A DNA stretch of 64,000 nt from Mycobacterium sp. DL (GTDB lineage Bacteria; Actinomycetota; Actinomycetes; Mycobacteriales; Mycobacteriaceae). Position numbers and translations under genes: made by a program. Below are positions 33,959 through 42,330 of this stretch, in pieces. The notes beneath the pieces were generated by a model. That model had not been told where the DNA came from and ran no database searches. It saw only the letters and a program-made list of their open reading frames with translations. The number at the start of each line of letters is the position of its first letter. Within the stretch, counting starts at the first letter, position 1. The stretch is taken from positions 868,001 to 932,000 of the forward strand of contig NZ_CP155796.1 of the NCBI RefSeq assembly GCF_039729195.1, given 5' to 3'.

Positions 33959-34882
33959 TCAGCTGACGCCCTCGACCAGGTCGTCGGTGGTCCACTCCTG
34001 TTGCGGCAGAACATCTTTGAGTAGACGTAACAACGCCGGATTGGTCGAATCGCCCCGCCACACCGCATCCAGCTCGACGGGCCGCTCCCGGAACGCCCCG
34101 ATCGTCCGGAACACCACACCCTCCGGGTGCAGCGTCGCCGCCGACGCCGGCACCAGTGCGATCCCGAGGCCTGAGCGCACCAGCACCAGCATGGTGTGCA
34201 CCTGTGTCACGTACTGCACATAGTTCGGCGTTGCACCGGCGATGGTGAACGTGCTGACCAGCAGATCGTTGAAATAGCGTGCCTGCACAGGCGAATACAT
34301 CACCACGTCTTGCCCGTCGAGGTCGGTCAGCGTCAGCTGCCGCGCCAGATCGACCAGGTGATGGCCCGCGGGCAGCGCGACGATCAGCTGCTCGTGCAGC
34401 AACGGCCGCGACACCAGGCCCGGGCGTTTCAGGGGCGGGCGCGCCATTCCCAGATCCAGCTCGCCGGTCATCAGGCCTTCGATCTGCGCGGCGGTCACCA
34501 TCTCGCGCAGATCGAGCTTGACGTCGGGCAGCCGTTCCCGCGCGCGTTCCAGCAGTCGCGGCAGCACGGCGTGCGCGGAGGCGGCGGTGAATCCGACGAC
34601 GACGGTGCCGAGGTCGCCCGCGGGAATGCGCTTGACCGTCTGCGCGGCCCCCTCGGCGAGCTGCAGGATGCGCCGCGCGTCGGGCAGGAACGCCGCGCCC
34701 GCCGGGGTCAGCGTCACCGTCCGGGTGGTGCGGTCGATGAGCTGCACCCCGAGTTCGCTCTCGAGCTGCTGAACCTGACGGGACAGCGGAGGCTGCGTCA
34801 TGTGCAGCCGCTCCGCGGCGCGGCCGAAGTGCAGTTCCTCGGCGACGGCGACGAAGCAGGACAGGCGTGCCAGCGAGAACAT
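33959..34882 (-). CDS. LysR family transcriptional regulator
   Basis: 307 aa. The N-terminal helix-turn-helix reads ARLSCFVAVAEELHFGRAAE with MTQPPLSRQVQQLE. The effector domain has GFTAASAHAVLPRLLE and VLVRSGLGIALVPAS. Last gene of the second sugar-acid operon. Its start overlaps the stop codon of the preceding gene (TGATG), so it is made with the enzymes. A perfect LysR-type palindrome at 39301-39319 upstream of the first gene is the likely target. The coinducer is likely a glucarate-path metabolite. Confidence 0.92.
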   Translation of the reverse strand: MFSLARLSCFVAVAEELHFGRAAERLHMTQPPLSRQVQQLESELGVQLIDRTTRTVTLTPAGAAFLPDARRILQLAEGAAQTVKRIPAGDLGTVVVGFTAASAHAVLPRLLERARERLPDVKLDLREMVTAAQIEGLMTGELDLGMARPPLKRPGLVSRPLLHEQLIVALPAGHHLVDLARQLTLTDLDGQDVVMYSPVQARYFNDLLVSTFTIAGATPNYVQYVTQVHTMLVLVRSGLGIALVPASAATLHPEGVVFRTIGAFRERPVELDAVWRGDSTNPALLRLLKDVLPQQEWTTDDLVEGVS

Positions 34883-35364
34883 CAGGCCTTGGGTGTCAGC
34901 TTGATCGCGGCGATCTTCAGTCGGGGGACGGCCTCTTCCCACTCGTCGACGGCGGGCACCCGATCGTCGCGGAACGTCATGCCCATGCTGCGCTGCGCCT
35001 TCTTGGCGCCGTAGCCCTGTGCCACCCGGTGCACGATGTCGACGACGACGGGTGCATCGGTGATCAGCTCGCCGCGCATCACCGACTTCTTGCCGCGGTG
35101 GTAGACCTCGGCGTCGGCACCGTCGCGGAAGTTGTACTTCCACTGCGCTTCCAGCACCGCGTAGAGGTCACCGTCGAGGTGATGTGCGCTGACCGGCACC
35201 GAGAACCGCCGCCCCGATTTGCGTCCGGTGAAGTCGACGAGCATGAACTCCGCGAGCGGGCCGCCGAGCGGTGTCCGCAGGGCGCGCCGCAGGATGGGGT
35301 TCAGCACCCGCAGCAGGACCTCGGGTGGATGGGCGGCCTCGATCGCCGCCGACTGGTCAGCCAT
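34882..35364 (-). CDS. Deazaflavin (F420)-dependent nitroreductase-family protein
   Basis: 160 aa. EFMLVDFTGRKSGRRFSVPV in the middle is the FDOR-B/Ddn family signature, in which GRKSG contacts F420. Split-barrel fold, cytoplasmic. Members reduce quinones or enoates with F420H2. Its stop overlaps the LysR start (TGATG). A TACCGT box 6 nt upstream of its ATG gives it a possible separate leaderless promoter, so it need not belong to the sugar-acid pathway; 45 bp separate it from the upstream gene. Confidence 0.85.
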   Translation of the reverse strand: MADQSAAIEAAHPPEVLLRVLNPILRRALRTPLGGPLAEFMLVDFTGRKSGRRFSVPVSAHHLDGDLYAVLEAQWKYNFRDGADAEVYHRGKKSVMRGELITDAPVVVDIVHRVAQGYGAKKAQRSMGMTFRDDRVPAVDEWEEAVPRLKIAAIKLTPKA

Positions 35365-35370
35365 GCCCCT

Positions 35371-35376
35371 ACGGTA
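35371..35376 (-). promoter_or_regulatory. TANNNT -10 box of the F420-type gene
   Basis: On the minus strand TACCGT is followed by AGGGGC and the ATG at 35364, so an internal leaderless promoter could drive this gene and LysR independently of the enzymes upstream. Confidence 0.4.
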
Positions 35377-35409
35377 GAACCCGGCAGGGCTCCCGGGGGG
35401 CCGAACCGC

Positions 35410-36669
35410 CTACCAGCGGGGGCTGAGCAGCTCGAATCCCGGGTCGACGGTCTGCATGTAGCCGGTGTCGTCGCGGTCGCGGATCCCGCAGCACACGTAC
35501 TGCTCGTGCAGCGCAGCCAATGCGTCCTCGTCGATCTCCACACCGAGCCCGGGGGTCGTCGGGACCGTGACTGAGCCGTCGACGAACGACAACGCGCCCG
35601 GTTTGACGACCTCCTCGGCCTTCCACGGCCAGTGCGTGTCACACGCGTAGGTCAGTTTCGGCGTGGCACCGGCCAGGTGCACCATCGCGGCCAGGCTGAT
35701 GCCCAGGTGCGAGTTGGAGTGCATCGACAGCCCGAGGCCGAAGGTCTCGCAGATCCCGGCCAGCTGCCGCGAACGCTGCAGCCCGCCCCAGTAGTGGTGG
35801 TCGGAGAGAACAACGCGCACCGACTGTTTGGCCACCGCGGGGGCCAGTTGGTCGAACGCGACGACGCACATGTTGGTCGCCAGCGGCATCGGCGCCTGCG
35901 CAGCCACCTCCGCCATCCCGTCGAGGCCCGGCGTCGGATCCTCGAGGTACTCCAGGATGCCGGCCAGGCCGGAGGCCACCTTCACCGACGTCTGCGGGGT
36001 CCAGGCGGCGTTGGGGTCAAGCCGCAGAGGCACCCCGGGGAATGCCGCGTGCAGCGCCTCGATCGCCGCCATCTCCTCCTCGGGAGGGAACACCCCGCCC
36101 TTGAGCTTGATGGCGGTGAAGCCGTATTCGTCGATGATGCGACGGGCCTGGGCGACGATGCCGTCCGGGTCGAGAGCCTCGCCGAACCGGTCGGGTTCGG
36201 CGCCGGGGTGGGCCGCCCACTTGTAGAACAGGTACGCGCTGAACGGCACCGCGTCTCGGACCTTACCCCCCAGCAGGTCCGAGACCGGGCGCCCGACGGC
36301 GTGCCCCTGAATGTCGAGGCAAGCCACCTCGAACGGCGAGAGCACCTGGTCGACCGCACTCGCCGTGGTGATCATGCCCGCGGTCCCCACCGCGGCGTCG
36401 TCACCGTGCAGCCGGACCGCGATCGCCGCACGGATAGCGTTGAGCGAGAACACGTCCAGCCCGGTGATCGCGTCCGCGGCGGCCTGCAGCCGGGCCAGAT
36501 GGCGGGTGTCGGCGTAGGTCTCGCCGAGGCCCACCAGGCCGGCGTCGGTGTCGAGCTGGATGATCGCGCGCAGCGCATACGGCTGGTGCACGCCGACGGT
36601 GTTGAGCAGTGGCGGGTCGGCGAACGCCACCGGGGTGATGCGGGCGCCGGTGATGCGGATCGCCGACAT
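35410..36669 (-). CDS. Glucarate-dehydratase-like enolase superfamily enzyme
   Basis: 419 aa. The full catalytic set is present: Lys188/Lys190 (IKLKGG), Asp218 and Asn220 (LDPNAA), Glu243/Asp244 (YLEDP), Asn266 and His317 (SMHSNS). It is 28 residues shorter than the GudD at 23829-25172 and clearly diverged from it, for example TVGVHQPYALRAII at the start. Probable substrate is glucarate or a stereoisomer such as galactarate or idarate. It follows the KDG-dehydratase gene by 3 bp in an operon that contains the next two pathway steps. Confidence 0.88.
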   Translation of the reverse strand: MSAIRITGARITPVAFADPPLLNTVGVHQPYALRAIIQLDTDAGLVGLGETYADTRHLARLQAAADAITGLDVFSLNAIRAAIAVRLHGDDAAVGTAGMITTASAVDQVLSPFEVACLDIQGHAVGRPVSDLLGGKVRDAVPFSAYLFYKWAAHPGAEPDRFGEALDPDGIVAQARRIIDEYGFTAIKLKGGVFPPEEEMAAIEALHAAFPGVPLRLDPNAAWTPQTSVKVASGLAGILEYLEDPTPGLDGMAEVAAQAPMPLATNMCVVAFDQLAPAVAKQSVRVVLSDHHYWGGLQRSRQLAGICETFGLGLSMHSNSHLGISLAAMVHLAGATPKLTYACDTHWPWKAEEVVKPGALSFVDGSVTVPTTPGLGVEIDEDALAALHEQYVCCGIRDRDDTGYMQTVDPGFELLSPRW

Positions 36670-36672
36670 GGC

Positions 36673-37602
36673 TCAGACCGCTCCGGACAGGGCGTCGGCC
36701 AGCACTGCGCGGCCTGCGGCGACGATCGCCTTCAGCTCGGCGAGGTCGTCGTCGGTCGGCATGATCAGCGGTGGCCGCACCGGGCCGGCGGGCACACCTT
36801 CCATCGTGACGCCGGCCTTGACCAGCGACACCGCGTAACCGGGCACCGTGTCGCGCAGCCGGACCAGCGGGTTGAAGAACGCGTTGAGCAGCGCGTCGGT
36901 CAGCTCCCGGTTGCCGGACTCGAGGCTGTTGTAGAACGCCAGCGCCAGGTCGGGCGCGAAGGCGAACGTCGCCGACGAGTACAGCGGCACCCCGATCGCG
37001 CGGTAGGCGAGCTGCGTGGTCTCCGCGGTGGGCAGACCGTTGAAGAACAGGAAGTCGGGGTCCACCTCGCTGGTGACGGCGGCGACGATGCGAGCCACCT
37101 GGTCGAAGTTCCCGGTGCCGTCCTTGAATCCGACGACGTTGGGAATCTTGGCGACCGCGACGGCGGAGGCCTCGGTGAACTTCGCGTTGTTGCGGTTGTA
37201 GACGATGACGGGCAGGTCGGTCGCCTCGGCGACGGCGCGCGTGTAGTCGACCAGGCCGGCCTGGGGCACCTCGACGAGGTAGGGCGGCAGCAGCAGCAGC
37301 CCGTCGGCGCCGGATTCCTTGGCGGCCAACGCGAATCGCTTGGCCTGGGCCACCGAGCCACCCGTTCCGGCGTAGACCGGCACGCGTCCGGCGACCACCT
37401 CGACGGCGGTGCGGACGACCGCGCCGAACTCTTGATCCTCCATGGCGTGGAATTCGCCTGTGCCGCAGGCGATGAACACGCCCCCGGGGCCGGCGTCCAC
37501 ACCCTTGGCGAGGTGGCGGGTCAGCGCATCGAAGTCGACATCGCCGGACTCGGTGAACGGGGTGACGGGGAAGAACAGGACGCCGTCAAAGGTCGGACGC
37601 AT
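36673..37602 (-). CDS. kdgD: 5-dehydro-4-deoxyglucarate dehydratase
   Basis: 309 aa, DHDPS/NAL superfamily. FFPVTPFTESGDVDFDA, the GTGEFHAM motif instead of GTTGE, Tyr135 (VYNRNN) and the Schiff-base Lys160 (GFKDGTG) are typical of KDG dehydratases. It converts 5-dehydro-4-deoxy-D-glucarate to 2,5-dioxopentanoate with loss of CO2 and water. It directly links the dehydratases here to the semialdehyde dehydrogenase encoded upstream. GAGG lies before the ATG. Confidence 0.93.
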   Translation of the reverse strand: MRPTFDGVLFFPVTPFTESGDVDFDALTRHLAKGVDAGPGGVFIACGTGEFHAMEDQEFGAVVRTAVEVVAGRVPVYAGTGGSVAQAKRFALAAKESGADGLLLLPPYLVEVPQAGLVDYTRAVAEATDLPVIVYNRNNAKFTEASAVAVAKIPNVVGFKDGTGNFDQVARIVAAVTSEVDPDFLFFNGLPTAETTQLAYRAIGVPLYSSATFAFAPDLALAFYNSLESGNRELTDALLNAFFNPLVRLRDTVPGYAVSLVKAGVTMEGVPAGPVRPPLIMPTDDDLAELKAIVAAGRAVLADALSGAV

Positions 37603-37649
37603 GATCGGGGCTCCTCGGGAGGTGGTCGGGTGGTGAGGTGGGGGGTTGT

Positions 37650-39245
37650 TCAGTCCTGCGTGAGCTGGCCGTCGATGCGCCGCCACAGGTTTTCGGGGTT
37701 GCCGTCGGCGATCGCGCTGGGCAGCAACGACTTCGGGACGCTCTGGTAGGCGACCGGCCGCAGGAAACGTTCGATGGCCCTGGCGCCGACCGACGTACTG
37801 CGCGAGTCCGATGTCGCCGGGAACGGCCCGCCGTGCACCATGGCGTGGCACACCTCGACCCCGGTCGGCCAGCCGTCGAACAGGATTCGTCCGGCCTTGA
37901 GCTCGAGCAGCGGGAGCAGCCGGCCGGCCTCGTCGACGTCGGAGTCGTCGGCGTGCACGGTTGCGGTCAGTTGACCTTCGATCCCCTCCGCGACCGCGTG
38001 CATCTCGTCGGAGTCCGTGCAACGCACGATCAGGCTCGATGATCCGAAGACCTCGGCCTGCAGAACCTCTGAGTTCAGGAAGCTCGGAGCGTCGGTGGCA
38101 AAAAGCGCTGCCCGGCAGGAGGTTTCGCCGGTGGGGCCTTCACCGCGGCCGACGAGGTCGGCGGATCCGGTCAGCGCGTCGACTCCGGAGGCGTAGCTGC
38201 GCGCGATGTTCGGGGTGAGCATCGGGGTGGCCGGCGCGGCGGACAGAGCCTCGCGGGCGGCGACGATGAAGGCGTCCAGGCCGGGGCTGTCGACGGCGAT
38301 GACGAGGCCGGGGTTGGTGCAGAACTGTCCGGACCCCATGGTCAGCGATCCGACGAAGGCGCGTCCGAGGTCGTCGCCGCGGGTGGCCAACGCGCCGTCG
38401 AGCAGGAACACCGGGTTGATCGAGCTCATCTCGGCGTAGACCGGGATCGGTTCGGGCCGAGCGGCAGCGGCGGCGACCAGGGCGAGCCCGCCGGAGCGTG
38501 AACCGGTGAATCCCACGGCCTTGATGCGGGGGTCGGTGACCAGCGTGATGCCGAGGTCCGGGCCGGAGCCGAACAGCAGCGAGAACGTGCCCGCGGGAAG
38601 GCCCGACTGGCGCACGGCGTCGCTGATCGCCCTGGCGACCAGTTCGGAGGTGCCGGGGTGTGCGTCGTGACCCTTGACGACGACGGGGCAGCCGGCGGCC
38701 AGCGCCGAGGCGGTGTCGCCCCCGGCGACGGAGAACGCCAGCGGGAAGTTCGATGCGCCGAACACCGCGACCGGGCCCAGCGGGATGAAGCGCTGACGGA
38801 TGTCGGGGCGCGGCAGCGGGGTGCGATCGGGCAGTGCGGTGTCGATGCGAGCGCCGTTCCAGCTGCCCTCCCGTAGGACGCCGGCGAACAGTCGCAGCTG
38901 GCCGGTGGTGCGGCCGACCTCGCCGGTGATGCGTGGGAGGGGCAGACCGGATTCGGCCACGGCGCGCGCGATGAGCGCCTCGCTGATCGCCTCGATGTTG
39001 GTGGCGATGGCTTCGAGGAATGTCGCGCGCTGCTCGGAGGTGGTGGCGCGATAGGCGGCGAAGGCGTCGGCGGCGGCCGCGCAGGCGGTCTCCACGTGGC
39101 TGGCGTCGCCGTGCTGGTAGACCGGTTCGAGCGATTTGCCTGCCGACGGATCGAAGCCGCGCACCTGCTCGCCGGTGCCGCTGACGGGCGTACCCGCGAT
39201 GATCATCTGACCGGTCAAGGTGTTAGCAGCAAGCGTCGCAGTCAT
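37650..39245 (-). CDS. 2,5-dioxovalerate (alpha-ketoglutaric semialdehyde) dehydrogenase
   Basis: 531 aa aldehyde dehydrogenase. The cofactor fold motif FTGSRSGG, EMSSINPVF with the general base Glu, and the nucleophile Cys in GSGQFCTNPG are present. Length and the PLGPVAVFGASNFPLAFS stretch match KGSA dehydrogenases of sugar-acid pathways. It oxidises 2,5-dioxopentanoate to 2-oxoglutarate. First gene of the second operon. ATG at 39245 is chosen; an ATG at 39272 would add nine residues. Confidence 0.9.
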   Translation of the reverse strand: MTATLAANTLTGQMIIAGTPVSGTGEQVRGFDPSAGKSLEPVYQHGDASHVETACAAAADAFAAYRATTSEQRATFLEAIATNIEAISEALIARAVAESGLPLPRITGEVGRTTGQLRLFAGVLREGSWNGARIDTALPDRTPLPRPDIRQRFIPLGPVAVFGASNFPLAFSVAGGDTASALAAGCPVVVKGHDAHPGTSELVARAISDAVRQSGLPAGTFSLLFGSGPDLGITLVTDPRIKAVGFTGSRSGGLALVAAAAARPEPIPVYAEMSSINPVFLLDGALATRGDDLGRAFVGSLTMGSGQFCTNPGLVIAVDSPGLDAFIVAAREALSAAPATPMLTPNIARSYASGVDALTGSADLVGRGEGPTGETSCRAALFATDAPSFLNSEVLQAEVFGSSSLIVRCTDSDEMHAVAEGIEGQLTATVHADDSDVDEAGRLLPLLELKAGRILFDGWPTGVEVCHAMVHGGPFPATSDSRSTSVGARAIERFLRPVAYQSVPKSLLPSAIADGNPENLWRRIDGQLTQD

Positions 39246-39300
39246 GCTGTCAACGGTAAGAGGCGCATCCATGCCTGTCCAAGACCATTTGGCACTCGAA

Positions 39301-39319
39301 TGATGCAGCACTTGCATCA
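39301..39319. promoter_or_regulatory. Candidate LysR operator
   Basis: TGATGCA-GCACT-TGCATCA, a perfect 7-bp inverted repeat with a 5-bp spacer, containing the T-N11-A outline of LysR sites. It lies 55 bp upstream of the first gene of the operon that encodes a LysR protein. Confidence 0.6.
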
Positions 39320-39337
39320 ATCCCCACGCCCAACAAA

Positions 39338-39402
39338 CCGCCGAAACGGTATTCCACGCGGGAAAACGCGACGCAACACCGCGTGGAATACCGTTTCGGC
39401 GG
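39338..39402. repeat. Palindromic intergenic repeat, family B copy 3
   Basis: 23-bp arms 39338-39360 and 39380-39402 are perfectly complementary (left arm begins CCGCCGAAACGGTATTCC). It follows the DUF5996 gene end at 39411 on the minus strand and lies upstream of the next operon, so it can isolate the two. Confidence 0.8.
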
Positions 39403-39410
39403 AAAGAGGG

Positions 39411-40316
39411 TCAGCGCTCCAGTTCGGCGCGGTCCCAATTCCCGAGGTCAGCGGCGACCTCGTAGGTGCTCTGCAGGAACTCCAGCAGCAGCGCGTCGGG
39501 GTCGGCGGCCTCCCGCACGGCGGTGTAGGGCAGCACGAACTCACCGAGATTGTTGTCGAAATATGCCTGCTCGGGACGTACCTCCGCGTCCCGGAACCCG
39601 TCGGCTTCGGGGTAGGCGTAGGAGTAGAAGACGCCCTCGCCGTCGGGTCCGGGCCAGTAGCCGGCGCTGCTGACCTCGTGGGAGTAGGCCTCCCACATGA
39701 CGTGCGGTCCGCAGTTGGGTGCGCCGCCGGGATGCTTGGGGGCCGTCCGGCCGGAGAACCGGGTGACGGCCAGGTCGAGCGCGCCCCAGAAGAAGTGCAC
39801 AGGGCTCACCTTGCCCAGGAACCGTGACCGGAAGACCTCGAACACCCGCGTCATCTGCACCAGCGCCAGCCAGAACCGGTGCACCTGCTCGGGATCGTAG
39901 GCAACGTGCTGGGTGTCGGTGTCGAGCGGGATGGCATCGGCGATCTCGACGGGCATCGGCCAGATCTCGGTGTGCAGACCCAGCTCGTCGAGAGCCGTTG
40001 TGACCTCGCGGTAGTAGTCGGCGATCGGCCCGGCGCGCAGCGGGACGGTGCGACGCTCCCCGGTGGTGCTCGACACCGTGAGGTGATGGTCGACGAAATC
40101 GAAGTCGATCTGAAAGCCTTTGTCTCCGTAAGGAACAAGTCCGGTCGTCAGCCCTCGTGCCGAGACGTGCAGAACGACATTCCACCAGTGACTCATCACG
40201 GGGGTGTTCGCCAGGCGGACCTTGCCGACGACCTGGGTCATCAACTGCAGCGTGTCGCGGGTCTCGGCCCACTGCTCGACGGGCAGCTCAGGCCAGGCGG
40301 ATGGGGACTCAGGCAT
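39411..40316 (-). CDS. DUF5996 family protein
   Basis: 301 aa, soluble. WPELPVEQWAETRDTLQLMTQVVGK at the start, then LANTPVMSHWWNVVLHVSARGLTTG, FEVFRSRFLGKVSPVHFFWG and GGAPNCGPHVMWEAYSHEV match the family I know as DUF5996, found in many actinobacteria and proteobacteria. Many conserved His, Trp and Asp residues suggest an enzyme, but no activity is known. It stands alone on the minus strand. Confidence 0.8.
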   Translation of the reverse strand: MPESPSAWPELPVEQWAETRDTLQLMTQVVGKVRLANTPVMSHWWNVVLHVSARGLTTGLVPYGDKGFQIDFDFVDHHLTVSSTTGERRTVPLRAGPIADYYREVTTALDELGLHTEIWPMPVEIADAIPLDTDTQHVAYDPEQVHRFWLALVQMTRVFEVFRSRFLGKVSPVHFFWGALDLAVTRFSGRTAPKHPGGAPNCGPHVMWEAYSHEVSSAGYWPGPDGEGVFYSYAYPEADGFRDAEVRPEQAYFDNNLGEFVLPYTAVREAADPDALLLEFLQSTYEVAADLGNWDRAELER

Positions 40317-40566
40317 GGTGTGGGCACCTCCGGGGTCGTGAAATGGACCCGTCCAGCATGTCAGAAACCCGAAAAATGCCTGATCAACAGCCGGGCGCAG
40401 GTGCTGATGCCGTGGTAGAAATATGCAACTCTGTGTCGTCGCGGCGCACCCAGCCTGGACAACGGGCAACCGGTCGTCAGCCGATTGACATGCATCCGGG
40501 TAGCCCCGGCAAACGTGATGTAGCTTCGATCCACAGACCGATTGGCCGCAGCCGAGGAGACCACCG

Positions 40567-42330
40567 GTGAATGCGACACCATTCGGGCACTATCAGCTCC
40601 AGAAGCTGATCGGCCAGGGCGGAATGGGAGAGGTCTACCAGGCCTACGACACCAAGACCGACCGTGTCGTCGCGCTCAAGGTCCTCCCGCACCACATGGC
40701 CACCGACGAGGTCTTCCAGGCGCGGTTCCGTCGCGAGTCGCAGGCGGCCGCGGGCGTCAACGACCCCCATGTGGTGCCGATCCACGGGTTCGGCGAGATC
40801 AACGGCCGGCTGTATCTGGACATGAGGCTCATCGAAGGCCGCAATCTGGGCACGATTCTCTCCGGCAGCGAGAAGCCTCTCGGCGCGGCCTTCGCCGTCT
40901 CGATCGTCGAGCAGGTCGGCCACGCGCTGGACGCCGCGCACAAGGACGGTCTGATCCACCGCGACATCAAGCCGTCCAACATCCTGATCACCGGTCGCGA
41001 CTTCGTGTACCTGATCGACTTCGGTCTGGCCCGTAGCGCGGGCGAGTCGGGGCTCACGACTGCGGGCAGCACGCTGGGCACCCTGGCGTACATGGCGCCG
41101 GAACGGTTTGAGGGCGGCGAGGTCGACGCACGCTCCGACATCTACGCGCTGACCTGTGTGCTGTACGAATGTCTCACTGGCTCAAGGCCTTACCCGGCCG
41201 ACAGCCTCGAGCAACAGATCGCCGGTCACATGGTCTCGCCGTTGCCGCGCCCGTCGGACAGCGATCCGCGGCTGGCGCCCTTCGACGAGGTGATCGCCAA
41301 GGGCATGGCGAAGAAGCCCGCCAAGCGCTACCAGACGGCCGGTGAACTGGCCCAGGCGGCGCGGCGCGCGCTGACCGCCCCGGTGCGCCGTGACGGCAGC
41401 GGCTCCCGGCACGCGGCACGGACAGAACCCAAGAGGCCGAACAAATCGCTGCTCGCGGCGGGTGCCGCAGCCCTGGTGGTGGCGCTGGCCGCGGTCGGCC
41501 TGTGGGTGTGGGCGCCGTGGCGAGACGCCGGCGGTGACGCGCCGCCCCTGCCTGCCGGTGCCGTCGAGTCGATCGCGGCGACCGTTCCGGCCGAGATCCG
41601 CGACCGGGGCCGCCTGGTGATCGGGGTGAACGTGCCCTACGCCCCGATGGAGTTCAAGAACGCCGACGGTCAACTGGTCGGCTTCGACGTCGAACTGATG
41701 AACGCGGTGACCGAGGTCCTCGGCCTGGTGCCCGACTACCGTGACACTTCCTTCGACATGATCCTGCCATCGGTGCTGGAGGGAACCACCGACGTCGGGA
41801 TGTCGTCGGTCACCGACACCAAGGCGCGCGAGGCGTCGGTCGACTTCGTCACGTACTTCCAGGCGGGCACCCAGTGGGCCAAGCGGTCGGGCACCGCGCC
41901 CAACCCGAACTCGCCGTGTGGGGTGAGAGTCGGTGTGGCACAAGGGACTTTGCAGGAGACCGAGGAACTGCCCCGCAAGAGCGATCAGTGTGTGGCCGCG
42001 GGTCAGGCGCCCGTGGAGATCGTGGTCTCGTTCAGTCAGGACGAGGTGACCAACGCGCTGATCGCAGGCGAGGTCGACGCGATGTCGGCCGATTCACCGG
42101 TGACGGGCTTCGCGATCAAGCTCAGCCGCGGCGATCTGGTGCCCGCAGGCGACGTCTTCGACTCCGCTCCGTACGGTTGGCCCGTCAAGAAGGGTTCGGA
42201 GCTGGCCGAATCGCTGCGGCTGGCCCTCGAGCACCTGATGGAGTCCGGTGACTACCGGGCCATCGCCACGATGTGGGGTGTCGAGCGCGGCATGATCGAC
42301 ACGCCGGTGATCAACGGCGCGACGAGGTAG
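40567..42330 (+). CDS. Transmembrane Ser/Thr kinase with extracellular amino-acid-type solute-binding domain
   Basis: 587 aa. Kinase domain 1-270: GQGGMG loop 16-21, Lys38, HRDIKPSN 131-138, DFG 151-153, activation-loop threonines near 164-172. A basic linker, one membrane helix at about 295-317, then an external domain of about 250 residues starting near 345 (RGRLVIGVNVPYAPMEF, FDVELMNAVTEVLG). This is a type 3 (amino-acid/glutamine-binding) solute-binding protein complete with TDVGMSSVTDTKAREASVDF. The likely role is direct sensing of a small molecule to control phosphorylation. GAGGAG before the GTG. Tail-to-tail overlap of 20 bp with the MmpL gene. Confidence 0.92.
   Translation: MNATPFGHYQLQKLIGQGGMGEVYQAYDTKTDRVVALKVLPHHMATDEVFQARFRRESQAAAGVNDPHVVPIHGFGEINGRLYLDMRLIEGRNLGTILSGSEKPLGAAFAVSIVEQVGHALDAAHKDGLIHRDIKPSNILITGRDFVYLIDFGLARSAGESGLTTAGSTLGTLAYMAPERFEGGEVDARSDIYALTCVLYECLTGSRPYPADSLEQQIAGHMVSPLPRPSDSDPRLAPFDEVIAKGMAKKPAKRYQTAGELAQAARRALTAPVRRDGSGSRHAARTEPKRPNKSLLAAGAAALVVALAAVGLWVWAPWRDAGGDAPPLPAGAVESIAATVPAEIRDRGRLVIGVNVPYAPMEFKNADGQLVGFDVELMNAVTEVLGLVPDYRDTSFDMILPSVLEGTTDVGMSSVTDTKAREASVDFVTYFQAGTQWAKRSGTAPNPNSPCGVRVGVAQGTLQETEELPRKSDQCVAAGQAPVEIVVSFSQDEVTNALIAGEVDAMSADSPVTGFAIKLSRGDLVPAGDVFDSAPYGWPVKKGSELAESLRLALEHLMESGDYRAIATMWGVERGMIDTPVINGATR

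Noticed and set aside
34882..35143. Longer LysR start extending into the upstream gene
   Set aside because: The extension would overlap 87 codons of the F420-type protein, and the HTH begins directly after the ATG at 34882.
35632..37749. 705-codon open frame on the plus strand
   Set aside because: Antisense to the glucarate-dehydratase-like and KDG-dehydratase genes, which have full catalytic motifs; the frame's protein is low-complexity Arg/Gly/Val.
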